From ChocPot-Mid sp043804925 (GTDB taxonomy: Bacteria; Bacteroidota; Ignavibacteria; Kapaibacteriales; UBA2268), in contig JAZDIP010000036.1 in the NCBI GenBank assembly GCA_043804925.1, positions 1 to 64,000 of the forward strand: a stretch of DNA of 64,000 nt. Reading direction: 5' to 3'. Numbering within the stretch: the first letter of the stretch is position 1; the number at the start of each line of letters is the position of its first letter. Shown piece by piece: positions 53,072 through 62,406 of the stretch. Made by a program: the position numbers and the translations under genes. The notes beneath the pieces were generated by a model, which did not search any database, was not told the DNA's origin, and saw only the letters and a program-made list of their open reading frames with translations.

Positions 53072-53162
53072 AGTTTGTTTGAAACTTAATGAAATATTTT
53101 CGGTATGTTAATCGTTTGTTATACATAATATTGGTTTAACTCAGAATATTAGGAAAAAATTA

Positions 53163-53375
53163 ATGAAAAAAGAGTTTCAGGTAATCATCGAAAGAGATGA
53201 AGATGGCTATTATGTTGCCGAAGTTCCAGCATTAAAGGGTTGCCATACACAGGCAAAATCTTATGATGAGTTGATTTCAAGAATAACGGAAGCGATTGAA
53301 CTTTGTCTTGAAGTCGAATCGGATTTCCGGCAAAATGAATTTATCGGTTTCCAAAAAGTTCTCGTCGAAGCATGA
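53163..53375 (+). CDS. hicB: HicB antitoxin
   Basis: A 70-residue HicB with the partial RNase H-like fold: FQVIIERDEDGYYVAEVPAL, then KGCHTQAKSYDELISRITEA and IELCLEVE. It has no visible DNA-binding C-terminal helix-turn-helix. It lies upstream of hicA and overlaps it by 4 bp, the reverse of the common hicA-hicB order. HicB neutralises the toxin. Confidence 0.93.
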   Translation: MKKEFQVIIERDEDGYYVAEVPALKGCHTQAKSYDELISRITEAIELCLEVESDFRQNEFIGFQKVLVEA

Positions 53376-53596
53376 GTAATTTGAAGTCATATTCAGGCAA
53401 AGAATTACTTTCAATTCTACAAAAAGCCGGTTTTGAAATAATCAGGGTCAAAGGAAGCCATCATTATCTAAGGAATCAAGAAGGAAGAAGCACGGTTATT
53501 CCAATCCACTCCGGTGAGAACATTGGAATTGGTCTTCTAATGAAAATATTGAAAGACATAGAATTAACAAAGGAAGAATTTTTAAATATCAAATAG
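53372..53596 (+). CDS. hicA: HicA toxin (mRNA interferase)
   Basis: A 74-residue double-stranded RNA-binding fold toxin that cleaves mRNA when free. The catalytic His is in IIRVKGSHHYLRNQEG. Further typical residues are TVIPIHSGENIGIGLLMKIL and KDIELTKEEFLN. It is translationally coupled to hicB (ATGA overlap). Confidence 0.93.
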   Translation: MSNLKSYSGKELLSILQKAGFEIIRVKGSHHYLRNQEGRSTVIPIHSGENIGIGLLMKILKDIELTKEEFLNIK

Positions 53597-53727
53597 TAAA
53601 ATTTTCGAAAACTTTTTCCCTCAAATGTTCTAATTATCTCTTTTCGTAGCATTACCATTATCCCTATTTTAATAAAAAACAAGCTAATGCGTCAAAATAT
53701 AATTAAGTTAAACTTGGAAATAATTAC

Positions 53728-56700
53728 ATGATAAATTTAAATACAGCATTTGAAAATGAGTTATACTATCAATATCTGAAAGAACCGCTTTCTGTCAGTG
53801 AGGAATGGCGTAAGTATTTCGAAAAGCAAGGACAAAATCCTTTAGATTACGAAACAACTGCAAAGGAAGAGACAAAAAGAACTCCTGCTAAAAAGGTATC
53901 TTCAAGCGATATATACCTTGGTCCTAATGATGATATGGAGCCATTAGCTTCAATCTCCTCCAAAATTGCAAGCAACATGGAAGAGAGTCTCGAACTTCCT
54001 ACAGCAACCTCTACAAGAGTTATGCCTGTTAAAGCTTTGGATGAGAACCGGAGAATCATCAACAGATACCTGAAAAAGATGAAAAGACCTAAGGTATCTT
54101 TTACTCATTTGCTGGCATGGGCACTTGTCAAAGCTTTGAGCAAGCATCCCTACATGAACGATGCTTATCACTTTAAGGATAATGTTGCATATCGTATAAA
54201 AAGAAAGTCTATAAATATCGGTTTGGCTATTGATATTGTCAAAAAAGACGGCAGTCATTTATTGCTTGTACCTAATGTTAAAAATGCCGACAAACTAAAT
54301 TTTTCTGAGTTTATCATTGCTTTTGATACTCTTATACATAAAACAAGAAATAACAAACTTGAACTTGATGACCTGCAGGGAACAACAGTAACATTGACTA
54401 ATCCGGGAATGATTGGAACAACCACTTCCAGTCCAAGATTAATGAAAGGACAAGGAGTAATCGTTGCCGCTGGCTCTATCAGTTATCCTCCGGAATTCCA
54501 GGCAGTTCGCCCTGAAGCATTGACCACGCTTGCTATTTCAAAGACTATAACAATAACTAGTACCTATGACCACAGAATAATTCAAGGAGCAGAATCTGCC
54601 GAATTTCTAAATTACTTGAATAAACTATTTGTTGGTGAAGACCGTTTCTATGACCAGATTTTTGCCGCATTGAAAATTCCGTTTGAACCAATTCGATGGG
54701 CTATTGACAATACTCCAATGAACCGACGTGGAAAAATTGACGAGGAAGAAGCCATCGAAAAAGCCGCACACGTAATGATGATGATTAATGCTTACAGAGT
54801 GCGCGGACATTTGCTGGCATCCATCAATCCTCTGGGCTTTCTTTCGTATTATTACCCTGAATTAGACCCTGCATATTATGGTTTTACAATATGGGATCTC
54901 GACAGGGTTTTTCATGCCGATGATACATGGAGCAACAATAATTTACCCTTAAGAGAAATAATCGAGATTGTCCGGGAAACTTATTGCAGTTCGATTGGTA
55001 TTGAATTTATGCACATACAGGACCCTGAAAGCAAGGATTGGATTAAACGTAAGCTCGAAAGCTTTAGAAATACTATGGATTATTCCCGTGAAGAAAAAAT
55101 AAGAATTTTAAAAATGCTTATTGGTGCCGAACTATTTGAAAACTTTTTACATACTAAATTTATCGGTCATAAAAGATTTTCACTTGAAGGAAGCGAAAGC
55201 ATTATTGTACTCATGTCAAAAATTCTTGAAATGTCTGCTGATAAAAAACTAAATGCCGCTGTAATTGGTATGTCCCATCGAGGCAGGTTGAATGTCCTGA
55301 CTCATATTGTCGGCAAATCCCAGGAAAAGATATTCAAAGAATTTAAAGGACAAATTGACGAAGAATCTTACCATGGCTCCGGTGATGTTAAATACCATCT
55401 CGGTGCAAAAGGAGAATTTATTTCCCCTTCAAACAATTCAGTTCCAATAATTTTAGCACCCAATCCTTCTCATCTTGAACTTGTTGACCCTGTAATTGAA
55501 GGTATGACTCGTGCTATGGACAATGATATTAATGATAAAACTTATACAAAGACTTTGCCAATTTTGATTCATGGCGACTCTGCGTTTGCCGGACAGGGAA
55601 TTGTAGCTGAAACTTTGAACTTGTCGCAATTAGATGCTTACAAAACAGGAGGCACAATTCATTTAATAATAAATAACCAAATTGGTTTTACTACTACCTC
55701 TCAAGAGGCACGTTCATCTATATATTGCACTGATGTTGCAAAAATGATTCAGGTACCAATACTTCACGTTAATGGGAATGAACCGGAAGCAGTCATTACT
55801 GCCGCAATATTTGCATTTGAATATAGAGAAAAATTTCATACTGATGTAATAATAGATGTATTGTCTTACAGGAAATATGGACATAACGAAGCTGATGACC
55901 CATCCTATACACAGCCCCTTTTATACAAGAAGATTAAATCAATGAATCCTGTAAGCAAAATTTACCAGCAGGAATTGATTAAAGAAAATGTAATCACACA
56001 GGTCGAAGCTCAGGAATTATACAATCAGGAAAACAAAAGACTGGAACAAATATTTTCTACTGAGGATGATAAAGTAAAGGAAAAATCCGGGAAAAAAGAG
56101 GATATAACTTCTGATGAAGAAATCTTGAAACCAATAAATACGTCTGTTGGAAAAGACAACTTAATTGCAATAACAGAAAAAATCACCTCAGTGCCTAACA
56201 ATTTTGCAATCAATCCAAAACTTTCAAAACTCCTTGAGAAGAGAAAGCAAATGGTGGATTCTGATGCTCCTGCCATAGATTGGGCGATGGCTGAAGCACT
56301 ATCATTTGGTTCCATTTTGGAGGATGGCTTTGACATTAGATTTTCAGGGCAGGACAGCCGAAGGGGTACTTTCAGTCAAAGGCATTCTGTGCTGACTGAC
56401 ATGAATACCGAAGAAACTTATACACCGTTGAATCATATTTCTTCGGGTCAGGGAAGATTAAGAATATTTGACAGTTGTTTATCTGAGCTTGCTGTTCTTG
56501 GTTTTGAATATGGATATAGCGTTGTAGCAAAGAAAACTTTAACGATTTGGGAAGCTCAATTCGGTGATTTCGTCAATGGGGCACAGGCAATAACCGACCA
56601 GTTCATTTCCTGTGCAGAATATAAATGGGGACAAAAAACGAATCTTGTCCTTCTGTTACCTCATAGTTATGACGGACAGGGACCGGAACACTCCAGCGCC

Positions 56701-57315
56701 AGACTTGAAAGATTTCTTCAACAATGCGCTGATAATAATATGCTTGTTTGTAACCTAACAACTCCAGCACAATATTTTCATGTTTTAAGAAGACAAACTC
56801 TATCGAAAAATATCAAGCCATTGATAATTATGACTCCCAAGAGTATGCTCAGGCATCCAAAAGCTGTATCAACTCTCAATGATTTTACTGATGTATCATT
56901 CAAAGAAATTATCAATGACGATGCTTTTTTAAGCAAGAATAAAGAAAAGGTAAAACGAGTTTTACTTTGCTCCGGTAAAGTTTATTGGGATTTACTTGAA
57001 GAAAGAGATAGAGCAAAGAATGACACTACCGCAATTATCAGGGTAGAGCAGCTTTATCCCTTAAATACGGAATTATTATTGAAATATATAATTTCATTTA
57101 AAAATGTTGAAGAATGTATTTGGGTTCAGGAAGAACCACAGAACATGGGTGCTTGGAACTTTATTGCTTTAAAATTGATGACCATTCTTCCTGAAAAATT
57201 AAAACTTTTCTATGTGGGTAGAAAGGAAAGTGCCGCAACTGCAACCGGTATTTTGCAAGTTCACAATGATGAGCAGACAGGATTAGTTAAACAGGCGTTT
57301 GCCAAATTAAGTTAA
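53728..57315 (+). CDS. kgd: 2-oxoglutarate dehydrogenase E1 fused to an E2 catalytic domain (Kgd/OdhA type)
   Basis: The 1195-residue protein starts with the E1 N-terminal segment (AFENELYYQYLKEPLSVSEE). An acyltransferase (E2) core follows at about residues 90-310, with the catalytic DHRIIQG (His282). The thiamine-dependent E1 spans about residues 340-1195, with GMSHRGRLNVLTHIVGK, ILIHGDSAFAGQG and INNQIGFTT. No lipoyl domain is visible. This layout is that of mycobacterial Kgd and corynebacterial OdhA, which form hybrid complexes. It converts 2-oxoglutarate to succinyl-CoA in the TCA cycle, given the lipoyl and E3 partners from elsewhere. It is monocistronic here. Confidence 0.93.
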   Translation: MINLNTAFENELYYQYLKEPLSVSEEWRKYFEKQGQNPLDYETTAKEETKRTPAKKVSSSDIYLGPNDDMEPLASISSKIASNMEESLELPTATSTRVMPVKALDENRRIINRYLKKMKRPKVSFTHLLAWALVKALSKHPYMNDAYHFKDNVAYRIKRKSINIGLAIDIVKKDGSHLLLVPNVKNADKLNFSEFIIAFDTLIHKTRNNKLELDDLQGTTVTLTNPGMIGTTTSSPRLMKGQGVIVAAGSISYPPEFQAVRPEALTTLAISKTITITSTYDHRIIQGAESAEFLNYLNKLFVGEDRFYDQIFAALKIPFEPIRWAIDNTPMNRRGKIDEEEAIEKAAHVMMMINAYRVRGHLLASINPLGFLSYYYPELDPAYYGFTIWDLDRVFHADDTWSNNNLPLREIIEIVRETYCSSIGIEFMHIQDPESKDWIKRKLESFRNTMDYSREEKIRILKMLIGAELFENFLHTKFIGHKRFSLEGSESIIVLMSKILEMSADKKLNAAVIGMSHRGRLNVLTHIVGKSQEKIFKEFKGQIDEESYHGSGDVKYHLGAKGEFISPSNNSVPIILAPNPSHLELVDPVIEGMTRAMDNDINDKTYTKTLPILIHGDSAFAGQGIVAETLNLSQLDAYKTGGTIHLIINNQIGFTTTSQEARSSIYCTDVAKMIQVPILHVNGNEPEAVITAAIFAFEYREKFHTDVIIDVLSYRKYGHNEADDPSYTQPLLYKKIKSMNPVSKIYQQELIKENVITQVEAQELYNQENKRLEQIFSTEDDKVKEKSGKKEDITSDEEILKPINTSVGKDNLIAITEKITSVPNNFAINPKLSKLLEKRKQMVDSDAPAIDWAMAEALSFGSILEDGFDIRFSGQDSRRGTFSQRHSVLTDMNTEETYTPLNHISSGQGRLRIFDSCLSELAVLGFEYGYSVVAKKTLTIWEAQFGDFVNGAQAITDQFISCAEYKWGQKTNLVLLLPHSYDGQGPEHSSARLERFLQQCADNNMLVCNLTTPAQYFHVLRRQTLSKNIKPLIIMTPKSMLRHPKAVSTLNDFTDVSFKEIINDDAFLSKNKEKVKRVLLCSGKVYWDLLEERDRAKNDTTAIIRVEQLYPLNTELLLKYIISFKNVEECIWVQEEPQNMGAWNFIALKLMTILPEKLKLFYVGRKESAATATGILQVHNDEQTGLVKQAFAKLS

Positions 57316-57334
57316 TTATATTTTTTATAAAGTC

Positions 57335-57670
57335 ATGAATAATAAAATTAAATATTTAGGAATTATTTTTATAATAGTTGTAGCTGTTTTTGTTTTCTTA
57401 GAGTGTGGTTCAAATAAAAATGACATTGTGTTGATAAGAAACCATATCAGAGATTGTACAACAGATTTAATCCAATCTCAATTATCTGAAAAAATCCGGA
57501 CTAAGGAGTATGAATTTGTCGGGCAAACTTTTATTATGTCAATTGATACATTAGGTAAACCATGCTTCTTACGTGACGGGGAATACACTGAATCAATTGA
57601 CATAAAATACGATGACGAGAATTTCTCAGTATCATTAATAAATGGTATTATTACAGTTGACCAAGAATAA
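57335..57670 (+). CDS. Short membrane-anchored or lipoprotein-like protein, unknown
   Basis: 111 residues with a hydrophobic start (YLGIIFIIVVAVFVFLECGS). The Cys is preceded by FLE, an unusual lipobox, so it may be a lipoprotein or simply membrane-anchored. The rest is a small beta/alpha domain (IRDCTTDLIQSQLSEKIRT, DKNFSVSL-like end). I recognise no family. Confidence 0.6.
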   Translation: MNNKIKYLGIIFIIVVAVFVFLECGSNKNDIVLIRNHIRDCTTDLIQSQLSEKIRTKEYEFVGQTFIMSIDTLGKPCFLRDGEYTESIDIKYDDENFSVSLINGIITVDQE

Positions 57671-57808
57671 TAAGTTGTTTTTTTTTTGATAATGTAAATA
57701 TTTCTGTGATAATACTTCCGACATTTTTACAATCCTAATTAAATAAAAAGCCCCCCATTCGATATAAAATTTAGTAAAATATTTATTTTGAAATTCACCG
57801 GGGGGAAA

Positions 57809-58115
57809 ATGAATTTCATTAATTCAATTTTACATCAAAGTTCCGGAAGTTTCAAATCCAGAAAGAAATTTATCATAATATTATTCAAGATAATGTTAGC
57901 TGTACCGGGTAAGGTCAATTTTAGAAATCTCTCAAGATTATGTGATTTATCTGAAAAAACCTTTTCGAGAAATCTTAGAAATTTGCCGATGCTGTACTTA
58001 ATATGTATCTCCATTTTATTTGTAAATTAGGTTCCGATACAAATTTGAAATTCTTTCATAAAGGTACCTGTCAAAGTAAACGTGGCAGACCGAAACTGAA
58101 TGATGGGAAAGTAAA
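57809..58115 (+). pseudogene. Deleted transposase remnant (IS4-like)
   Basis: The N-terminal part reads MNFINSILHQSSGSFKSRKK, then KVNFRNLSRLCDLSEKTFSR, as in IS4-type transposases of Bacteroidota. The frame stops at 58030. Later fragments (GSDTNLKFFHKGTCQSKRGR, then PKLNDGKV) match the middle of the same family, so the part between is lost. No intact DDE core and no clear terminal repeats are visible. It cannot be active. Confidence 0.7.
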
Positions 58116-58442
58116 GTTCATAATACATTAGGAAATGGTTTTCAGGAGTTGATTTATCAAAGAGCATTAGCAGAAGAATTTCGGCTTAGAAAGATAAAAT
58201 TCATAAGAGAACAAGCAAAAAAGCTTATTACAAACACGTTGAAGTAGGAGACGACGTGTAGATTTTCTTGTTGAAGACAAAATATCTGTTGAGTTGAAAG
58301 CATTGATTGAATTGGAGGAAGTTCATTTGTTTCATGTAATAACTATTTGGAAGCATATAATCTCGAAGGTGGTTTATTGATTAATTTTGGAGCCAATAGA
58401 TTTGAAGTAAAAAGATTGGAAAATAAAAATTATTTGGGATAA
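58116..58442 (+). pseudogene. Frameshifted GxxExxY-family gene
   Basis: Three frames together spell a GxxExxY protein: VHNTLGNGFQELIYQRALAE, then RVDFLVEDKISVELKALIEL, then NYLEAYNLEGGLLINFGANR and FEVKRLENKNYLG. The GxxExxY family is a PD-(D/E)XK-like group of unknown function. Here the signature Glu-x-x-Tyr is EL-IY. Stops and shifts near 58244 and 58340 break it. It joins directly to the transposase remnant without a recognisable boundary. Confidence 0.8.
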
Positions 58443-58564
58443 TGCCACATACACTTTTAGAACTTTATCCAGGACTAAAGCACGTGGCTACTAATATATT
58501 AAATACCAGCGAAATACGATAATCAGATATGAAAATTGGTGCAAAGATAAAAAAAATTTAAATA

Positions 58565-58620
58565 TTTTTGAGACGTTTTGCCTTTTATGTGTCATTGTAT
58601 ATATAATGTTGGCAAATTTT
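58565..58620 (+). promoter_or_regulatory. Shared upstream element of T9SS genes, copy C
   Basis: TTTTTGAGACGTTTTGCC, then TTTTATGTGTCATTGTATAT and GTTGGCAAATTTT match copies A and B with one base less between GAGAC (58570) and GTC (58591). It lies 34-90 bp before the esterase-like T9SS gene. The flanks before it are unrelated to those of A and B. Confidence 0.7.
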
Positions 58621-58653
58621 AAAAATTTGTTTTATTTTTAAGACGGGGTTGTA

Positions 58654-60507
58654 ATGAAAACTTTTACATCTATTTTTTCAAAATCACTTATAGTAGTGTT
58701 GACACTAATACTATCACTTTGTACCTCTGCCAATGGACAGACAGGGTCTTTTAGCAGATATGTTTCTCAGGATGGCTGGAGCGGAAATGTTGAATTTTAT
58801 GTTTCTTCAGGTTCGGGTGCAAAACCATTGGTAATTGGTTTACATCCTGCACAATCACCTGCCTGGGGAATTAGAGATATGATTAAGCAATCTGCTTCTG
58901 ATAAAAATTTTATTTTAGCTTGCCCGGATGGGGCAGATGCATCACTATCCGAATCCATAATACCTTTAATCAATTATTGTAAAAATCAATTTAGTGTTGA
59001 TGAATCAAAAATTATTCTGACCGGTTACTCTGCAGGTGGCTATACAACGTTTGATTTTGGTGCTGCTAATTATTCACTTTTTAAAGGTTTAATAGGTATT
59101 GCCGCCTATGGTTATGGAGTTTCACAATCAGCGATTAACAGTCTTGGTTTCGGTTTGATATGCGGGACTTCTGACCCTATGATTTCTGAGGTACGTTCTT
59201 TTAAAACACAATTGGAGAATTCGGGAGCATATATTCAATTGATTGAAGTTCCGGGAGTGGCACATACCGGAGCATATTATTTTAGCGGGCAATTTACTAC
59301 AGATTGGAGTTCATGTTATGATTTTGTTTTGAGTTTCATTCCTAAACCGGGGAAAATCACCCTGACTTCACCTTACAGCGGACAGGAGGATGTCGAAATT
59401 CCTGTGTTATTGGAATGGGAGGAAGACCCGAATGCAGATTCATACGAAGTAGAAGTTAGTGATGAAGATGGCTTGGTTGAAAGAAAAACTCCTTCTACAA
59501 ATTCAGTTTCTATAAAAAATCTAGAACCCGGCAAGGAATACTCATGGATAGTCAGGGGTGTGAATAGTGGAGGAGAAGGTGAATGGTCAAACGAGTGGTG
59601 GTTTACGACAAAACCGGTACCTCCGACTGAGCAGGTGAGTTTAACGGAACCATCTGACGGGGCAAAAAATTTAAGTAAAAATATTGATTTCAAATGGTCT
59701 GAGATTCCGGGAGCAACCGAATATCAAATTCAGGTATTAAATGATGCTGATTCAGTGGTAAAAGATTATGATAATATTTTACCGGAGGATGATGGAACAG
59801 TTATGAAAACTGTGAGGAATTTAGCTCTTGGTATGACATATAAATGGCAGGTAAGAGGTAAGAATTCTGCCGGTGAAGCACCATGGTCGGAGCAGTGGAC
59901 ATTTACCACAGCACCTGCTCCTCCGGGAATGGTGCTATTGCTCGAACCTGAACATCTTGCAACTGAAGTAATTACATTCCCTCTTTTTAAGTGGAATAAA
60001 ATTGAGAATGCGGACAGATATCATTTTCAATTGGTTGATTTTGATACAGAGGATATTGTTGTTGAGGATTCCAGTATCACTTTAGTTGGAGGTGATACTG
60101 TAGTTTATCAAATAACCGAAGAACTGGATGGCATGAATCAATATAAGTGGCATGTTGCAGGTATTAATGATGGGGGACAAGGTAATTGGTCTGAATTCAG
60201 AATCTTCACAACTTGGGACCCATCTGATATTTATGATAATAAATCTTGGTTATTTCAATGTGCTATTGTTCCCAATCCAATAAATTTTGAAGGTTATTTG
60301 GAATTAAATTTGGTAAAAGAAGAAATATTGGAAATTAAATTTATTAATGTCTTAGGACAGACAACCATAGATTTAGGAAAAGTTTCTTTAAGTTCCGGAA
60401 GTCAAAGGATTCCTGTTGATTTGTCTAATTTTCCTGATGGAATACACTTTTATATGGTGAAATGTAATGAAGAAATTAGAATCAACAGATTTGTAATTCA
60501 AAGGTAA
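58654..60507 (+). CDS. Secreted alpha/beta hydrolase (PHB-depolymerase/esterase-like) with FnIII repeats and T9SS sorting domain
   Basis: 617 residues: a signal peptide (SLIVVLTLILSLCTSANG), an alpha/beta-hydrolase domain at about 30-230 with nucleophile Ser126 in ILTGYSAGGYTTFDF, an Asp region GTSDPMI and a His in VPGVAHTGAYYF. Three fibronectin-III-like repeats follow (SPYSGQEDVEIPVLLEWEED, EPSDGAKNLSKNIDFKWSE, EPEHLATEVITFPLFKWNK). A T9SS sorting domain (VPNPINFEGYLELNLVKEE to RFVIQR) ends it. It is probably a surface or secreted esterase for polymer or feruloyl-type substrates. It is controlled by shared upstream element C and ended by its own terminator. Confidence 0.87.
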   Translation: MKTFTSIFSKSLIVVLTLILSLCTSANGQTGSFSRYVSQDGWSGNVEFYVSSGSGAKPLVIGLHPAQSPAWGIRDMIKQSASDKNFILACPDGADASLSESIIPLINYCKNQFSVDESKIILTGYSAGGYTTFDFGAANYSLFKGLIGIAAYGYGVSQSAINSLGFGLICGTSDPMISEVRSFKTQLENSGAYIQLIEVPGVAHTGAYYFSGQFTTDWSSCYDFVLSFIPKPGKITLTSPYSGQEDVEIPVLLEWEEDPNADSYEVEVSDEDGLVERKTPSTNSVSIKNLEPGKEYSWIVRGVNSGGEGEWSNEWWFTTKPVPPTEQVSLTEPSDGAKNLSKNIDFKWSEIPGATEYQIQVLNDADSVVKDYDNILPEDDGTVMKTVRNLALGMTYKWQVRGKNSAGEAPWSEQWTFTTAPAPPGMVLLLEPEHLATEVITFPLFKWNKIENADRYHFQLVDFDTEDIVVEDSSITLVGGDTVVYQITEELDGMNQYKWHVAGINDGGQGNWSEFRIFTTWDPSDIYDNKSWLFQCAIVPNPINFEGYLELNLVKEEILEIKFINVLGQTTIDLGKVSLSSGSQRIPVDLSNFPDGIHFYMVKCNEEIRINRFVIQR

Positions 60508-60525
60508 TGATAATTTGTTTGAAGG

Positions 60526-60550
60526 GGGGATATTTTGATATCCCCTCAAT
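60526..60550 (+). terminator. Intrinsic terminator after the esterase gene
   Basis: GGGGATAT-TTTG-ATATCCCC (60526-60545) is a perfect 8-bp stem followed by TCAATTTGTT. It lies 18 bp after the stop codon. Confidence 0.8.
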
Positions 60551-60651
60551 TTGTTACAATCAGTATCATTAACACTCAAAGCACTTACTACAATATTTTA
60601 ATTATCATAACGTTTTATGCCAAGTTAATGAAAAAAAAGGAGTAAATGATT

Positions 60652-60978
60652 ATGCCGATTTATGAATACAAATGTAAATCGTGTGGAAGAGAATTTGAAA
60701 TAGAGCAAAGAATAACTGAAGACCCCATAACAAAATGTGTATTTAAAGAGTGTGGTGGTGAGGTCTTCCGAAAAATAAGCAAAAACGTTGGTTTAGTTTT
60801 CAAAGGAAGTGGATTTTATATTACTGATTATGCTAAAAAGCATGAATCGGCTGTTACCGCTACACATAACAACGGACATAACGGTAACGGTACTGCTAAA
60901 AAGGAAGAAATTACTACACAAACACCTAAGAATGGGGAATCTAAGAAAACGGAAACAGTTGCAAAAGAAACAGCTTAG
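60652..60978 (+). CDS. FmdB-family zinc-ribbon protein
   Basis: A 108-residue protein starting MPIYEYKCKSCGREFEIEQR, the conserved family start, hence ATG 60652 rather than 60646. Zinc ligands are CKSC and the later C..EC pair (TKCVFKECGGEVFRKIS). A GFYITDY motif and a low-complexity Lys/Thr/Glu tail follow. FmdB proteins are small putative regulators of unknown function. It is convergent with pth. Confidence 0.92.
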   Translation: MPIYEYKCKSCGREFEIEQRITEDPITKCVFKECGGEVFRKISKNVGLVFKGSGFYITDYAKKHESAVTATHNNGHNGNGTAKKEEITTQTPKNGESKKTETVAKETA

Positions 60979-61000
60979 AGTGAGAGATTTGAAAAATTGA

Positions 61001-61032
61001 AGATGATATTCCTAAGGAGTATCATTTTTTTT
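61001..61032 (+). terminator. Intrinsic terminator after fmdB
   Basis: GATGATATTCC and GGAGTATCATT pair (with two G-U) around TAA, followed by nine Ts, on the plus strand. It overlaps the last codons of the convergent pth gene. Confidence 0.75.
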
Positions 61033-61665
61033 TATTTCCGGTTCATCTTTCTTCCACAACTCCCCTGAATTAATCAATGACATAGCTCTTGGAGCTTCCA
61101 ATTTAACCAATGCTTCAATTGATTCGACTGCTTTGCCTATCATAATGTTTCTTTCTTCAATTTCGCTTTCCTTGAAATCAGATAGAACGTAGTCGGATAT
61201 TTCACCGGCTGAAAAATTATTCCCTATACCACAGCGTAAACGGAAAAATTCATTTGAATCTAAATGTTCGATTATTGAGGAAATACCATTGTGCCCACCA
61301 TCCCCGCCACCGGACTTTAATTGAATTTTACCAACAGGGAAGTTATATTCGTCAACAATAATTAATATTTTGTCAATTGGAATTTTATACATTGAACAAA
61401 TTGCAGAGACTGCTTCACCGGAATTGTTCATAAAGGTTGTCGGTAATGCAACAAAGACCAATTTAGAGTCAATTCTTAATGATGATTGATAATAAAGATT
61501 TGAAAATGGCATTATCGGCTTTTTATACTTTTCACATAAAGCAGAAGCAACCATCCACCCGGTATTATGGCGATTGAAAGCATATTTTTTACCCGGATTA
61601 CCTAATCCAACTATGAGCCATTCTATATTTGCCGGTAAATCTGTTTTTCTTTTAAAAAATCCCAT
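61012..61665 (-). CDS. pth: Peptidyl-tRNA hydrolase
   Basis: Pth frees tRNA from prematurely released peptidyl-tRNA in the cytoplasm. The family signature WLIVGLGNPGKKYAFNRHNT and the catalytic His in RHNTGW are clear. Further motifs are PTTFMNNSGEAVSA, IIVDEYNFPVGKIQLK, and GGGDGGHNGISSI with the second conserved His. The 217-residue length is slightly more than typical, with a short N-terminal extension (MGFFKRKTDLPAN). It is the last gene of prs-rplY-pth, a common arrangement. Confidence 0.95.
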   Translation of the reverse strand: MGFFKRKTDLPANIEWLIVGLGNPGKKYAFNRHNTGWMVASALCEKYKKPIMPFSNLYYQSSLRIDSKLVFVALPTTFMNNSGEAVSAICSMYKIPIDKILIIVDEYNFPVGKIQLKSGGGDGGHNGISSIIEHLDSNEFFRLRCGIGNNFSAGEISDYVLSDFKESEIEERNIMIGKAVESIEALVKLEAPRAMSLINSGELWKKDEPEIKKNDTP

Positions 61666-61675
61666 ATTAAATAGA

Positions 61676-61707
61676 AACAGGGCTATCTAAATAAGTAAGC
61701 CCTGTTT
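61676..61707 (-). terminator. Hairpin between rplY and pth
   Basis: On the minus strand CAGGGCT and AGCCCTG enclose a 14-base loop and are followed by TTTCTATTT. It lies 22 bp after the rplY stop and 11 bp before the pth start. It may attenuate read-through into pth. Confidence 0.6.
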
Positions 61708-61728
61708 AGAATATTACTAAATAATTTA

Positions 61729-62373
61729 CTATTCTGATTTCTTTTGTTTAGCTTCGGGAGCCGGCTCTGCAGCAACTTCTGTTTTAGCTGCTTCTTTTGG
61801 AGTTTCACCTTCTTTTACAACTCTTGGCATAATGACAGAAGCTATTGCTGTGTCAAGCGGAACAAGGAATTCAATATCTGTTACTGAAAGGTCTTTAATA
61901 TATATTGCATCACCAATACCCATATCATTAATATCTACATCAATAGAATTTGGTAAGTCTTTAGGTAAACACTCAATTAAGACTCTTCTTAAAGTTCGTT
62001 GTAACAAACCGCCTTCGCGTACCCCTTTTGCAGAACCGATTAACTTGACAGGAACTTCAACTGTCATTTTTGTCCCACGTATAATACCATAAAGGTCAAT
62101 GTGTGTTATTTTATCTGTAACCGGATCGAAATCCACTTGTTTCAATACACATTCACGTATATCATTTTCGCCTTCCAGTTGAAGGTTAATGATTTTTGTT
62201 TTTGATGTATATACTATATCCCTAACATCAATTGGCTCGACAGATAAGGGAATATTATCTCCTGTTTTAATGTAGAATACTCCGGGAATTCTTCCTGCAT
62301 TTCTCACATCTTTAGCGGCTCTTTTGCCGGTGTCTCTTTTATTTGCTTTTAAAACAAATTGACTTTCGTTCAT
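61729..62373 (-). CDS. rplY: 50S ribosomal protein L25 (CTC form)
   Basis: L25 binds 5S rRNA in the large ribosomal subunit. The 214-residue CTC form has the N-terminal L25 domain (KRDTGKRAAKDVRNAGRIPG, QVDFDPVTDKITHIDLYGI) and a C-terminal TL5-like beta domain (VPVKLIGSAKGVREGGLLQR, SIDVDINDMGIGDAIYIKDL). An acidic/Ala-rich tail follows. It lies between prs and pth, as in many bacteria. Confidence 0.95.
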   Translation of the reverse strand: MNESQFVLKANKRDTGKRAAKDVRNAGRIPGVFYIKTGDNIPLSVEPIDVRDIVYTSKTKIINLQLEGENDIRECVLKQVDFDPVTDKITHIDLYGIIRGTKMTVEVPVKLIGSAKGVREGGLLQRTLRRVLIECLPKDLPNSIDVDINDMGIGDAIYIKDLSVTDIEFLVPLDTAIASVIMPRVVKEGETPKEAAKTEVAAEPAPEAKQKKSE

Positions 62374-62406
62374 AATAAAAATCCTTGAAAAAATATATTT
62401 AAATAA

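Noticed and set aside
57749..58560. Complete insertion sequence with terminal repeats
   Set aside because: No matching inverted ends or target duplication were found, and the transposase is deleted.
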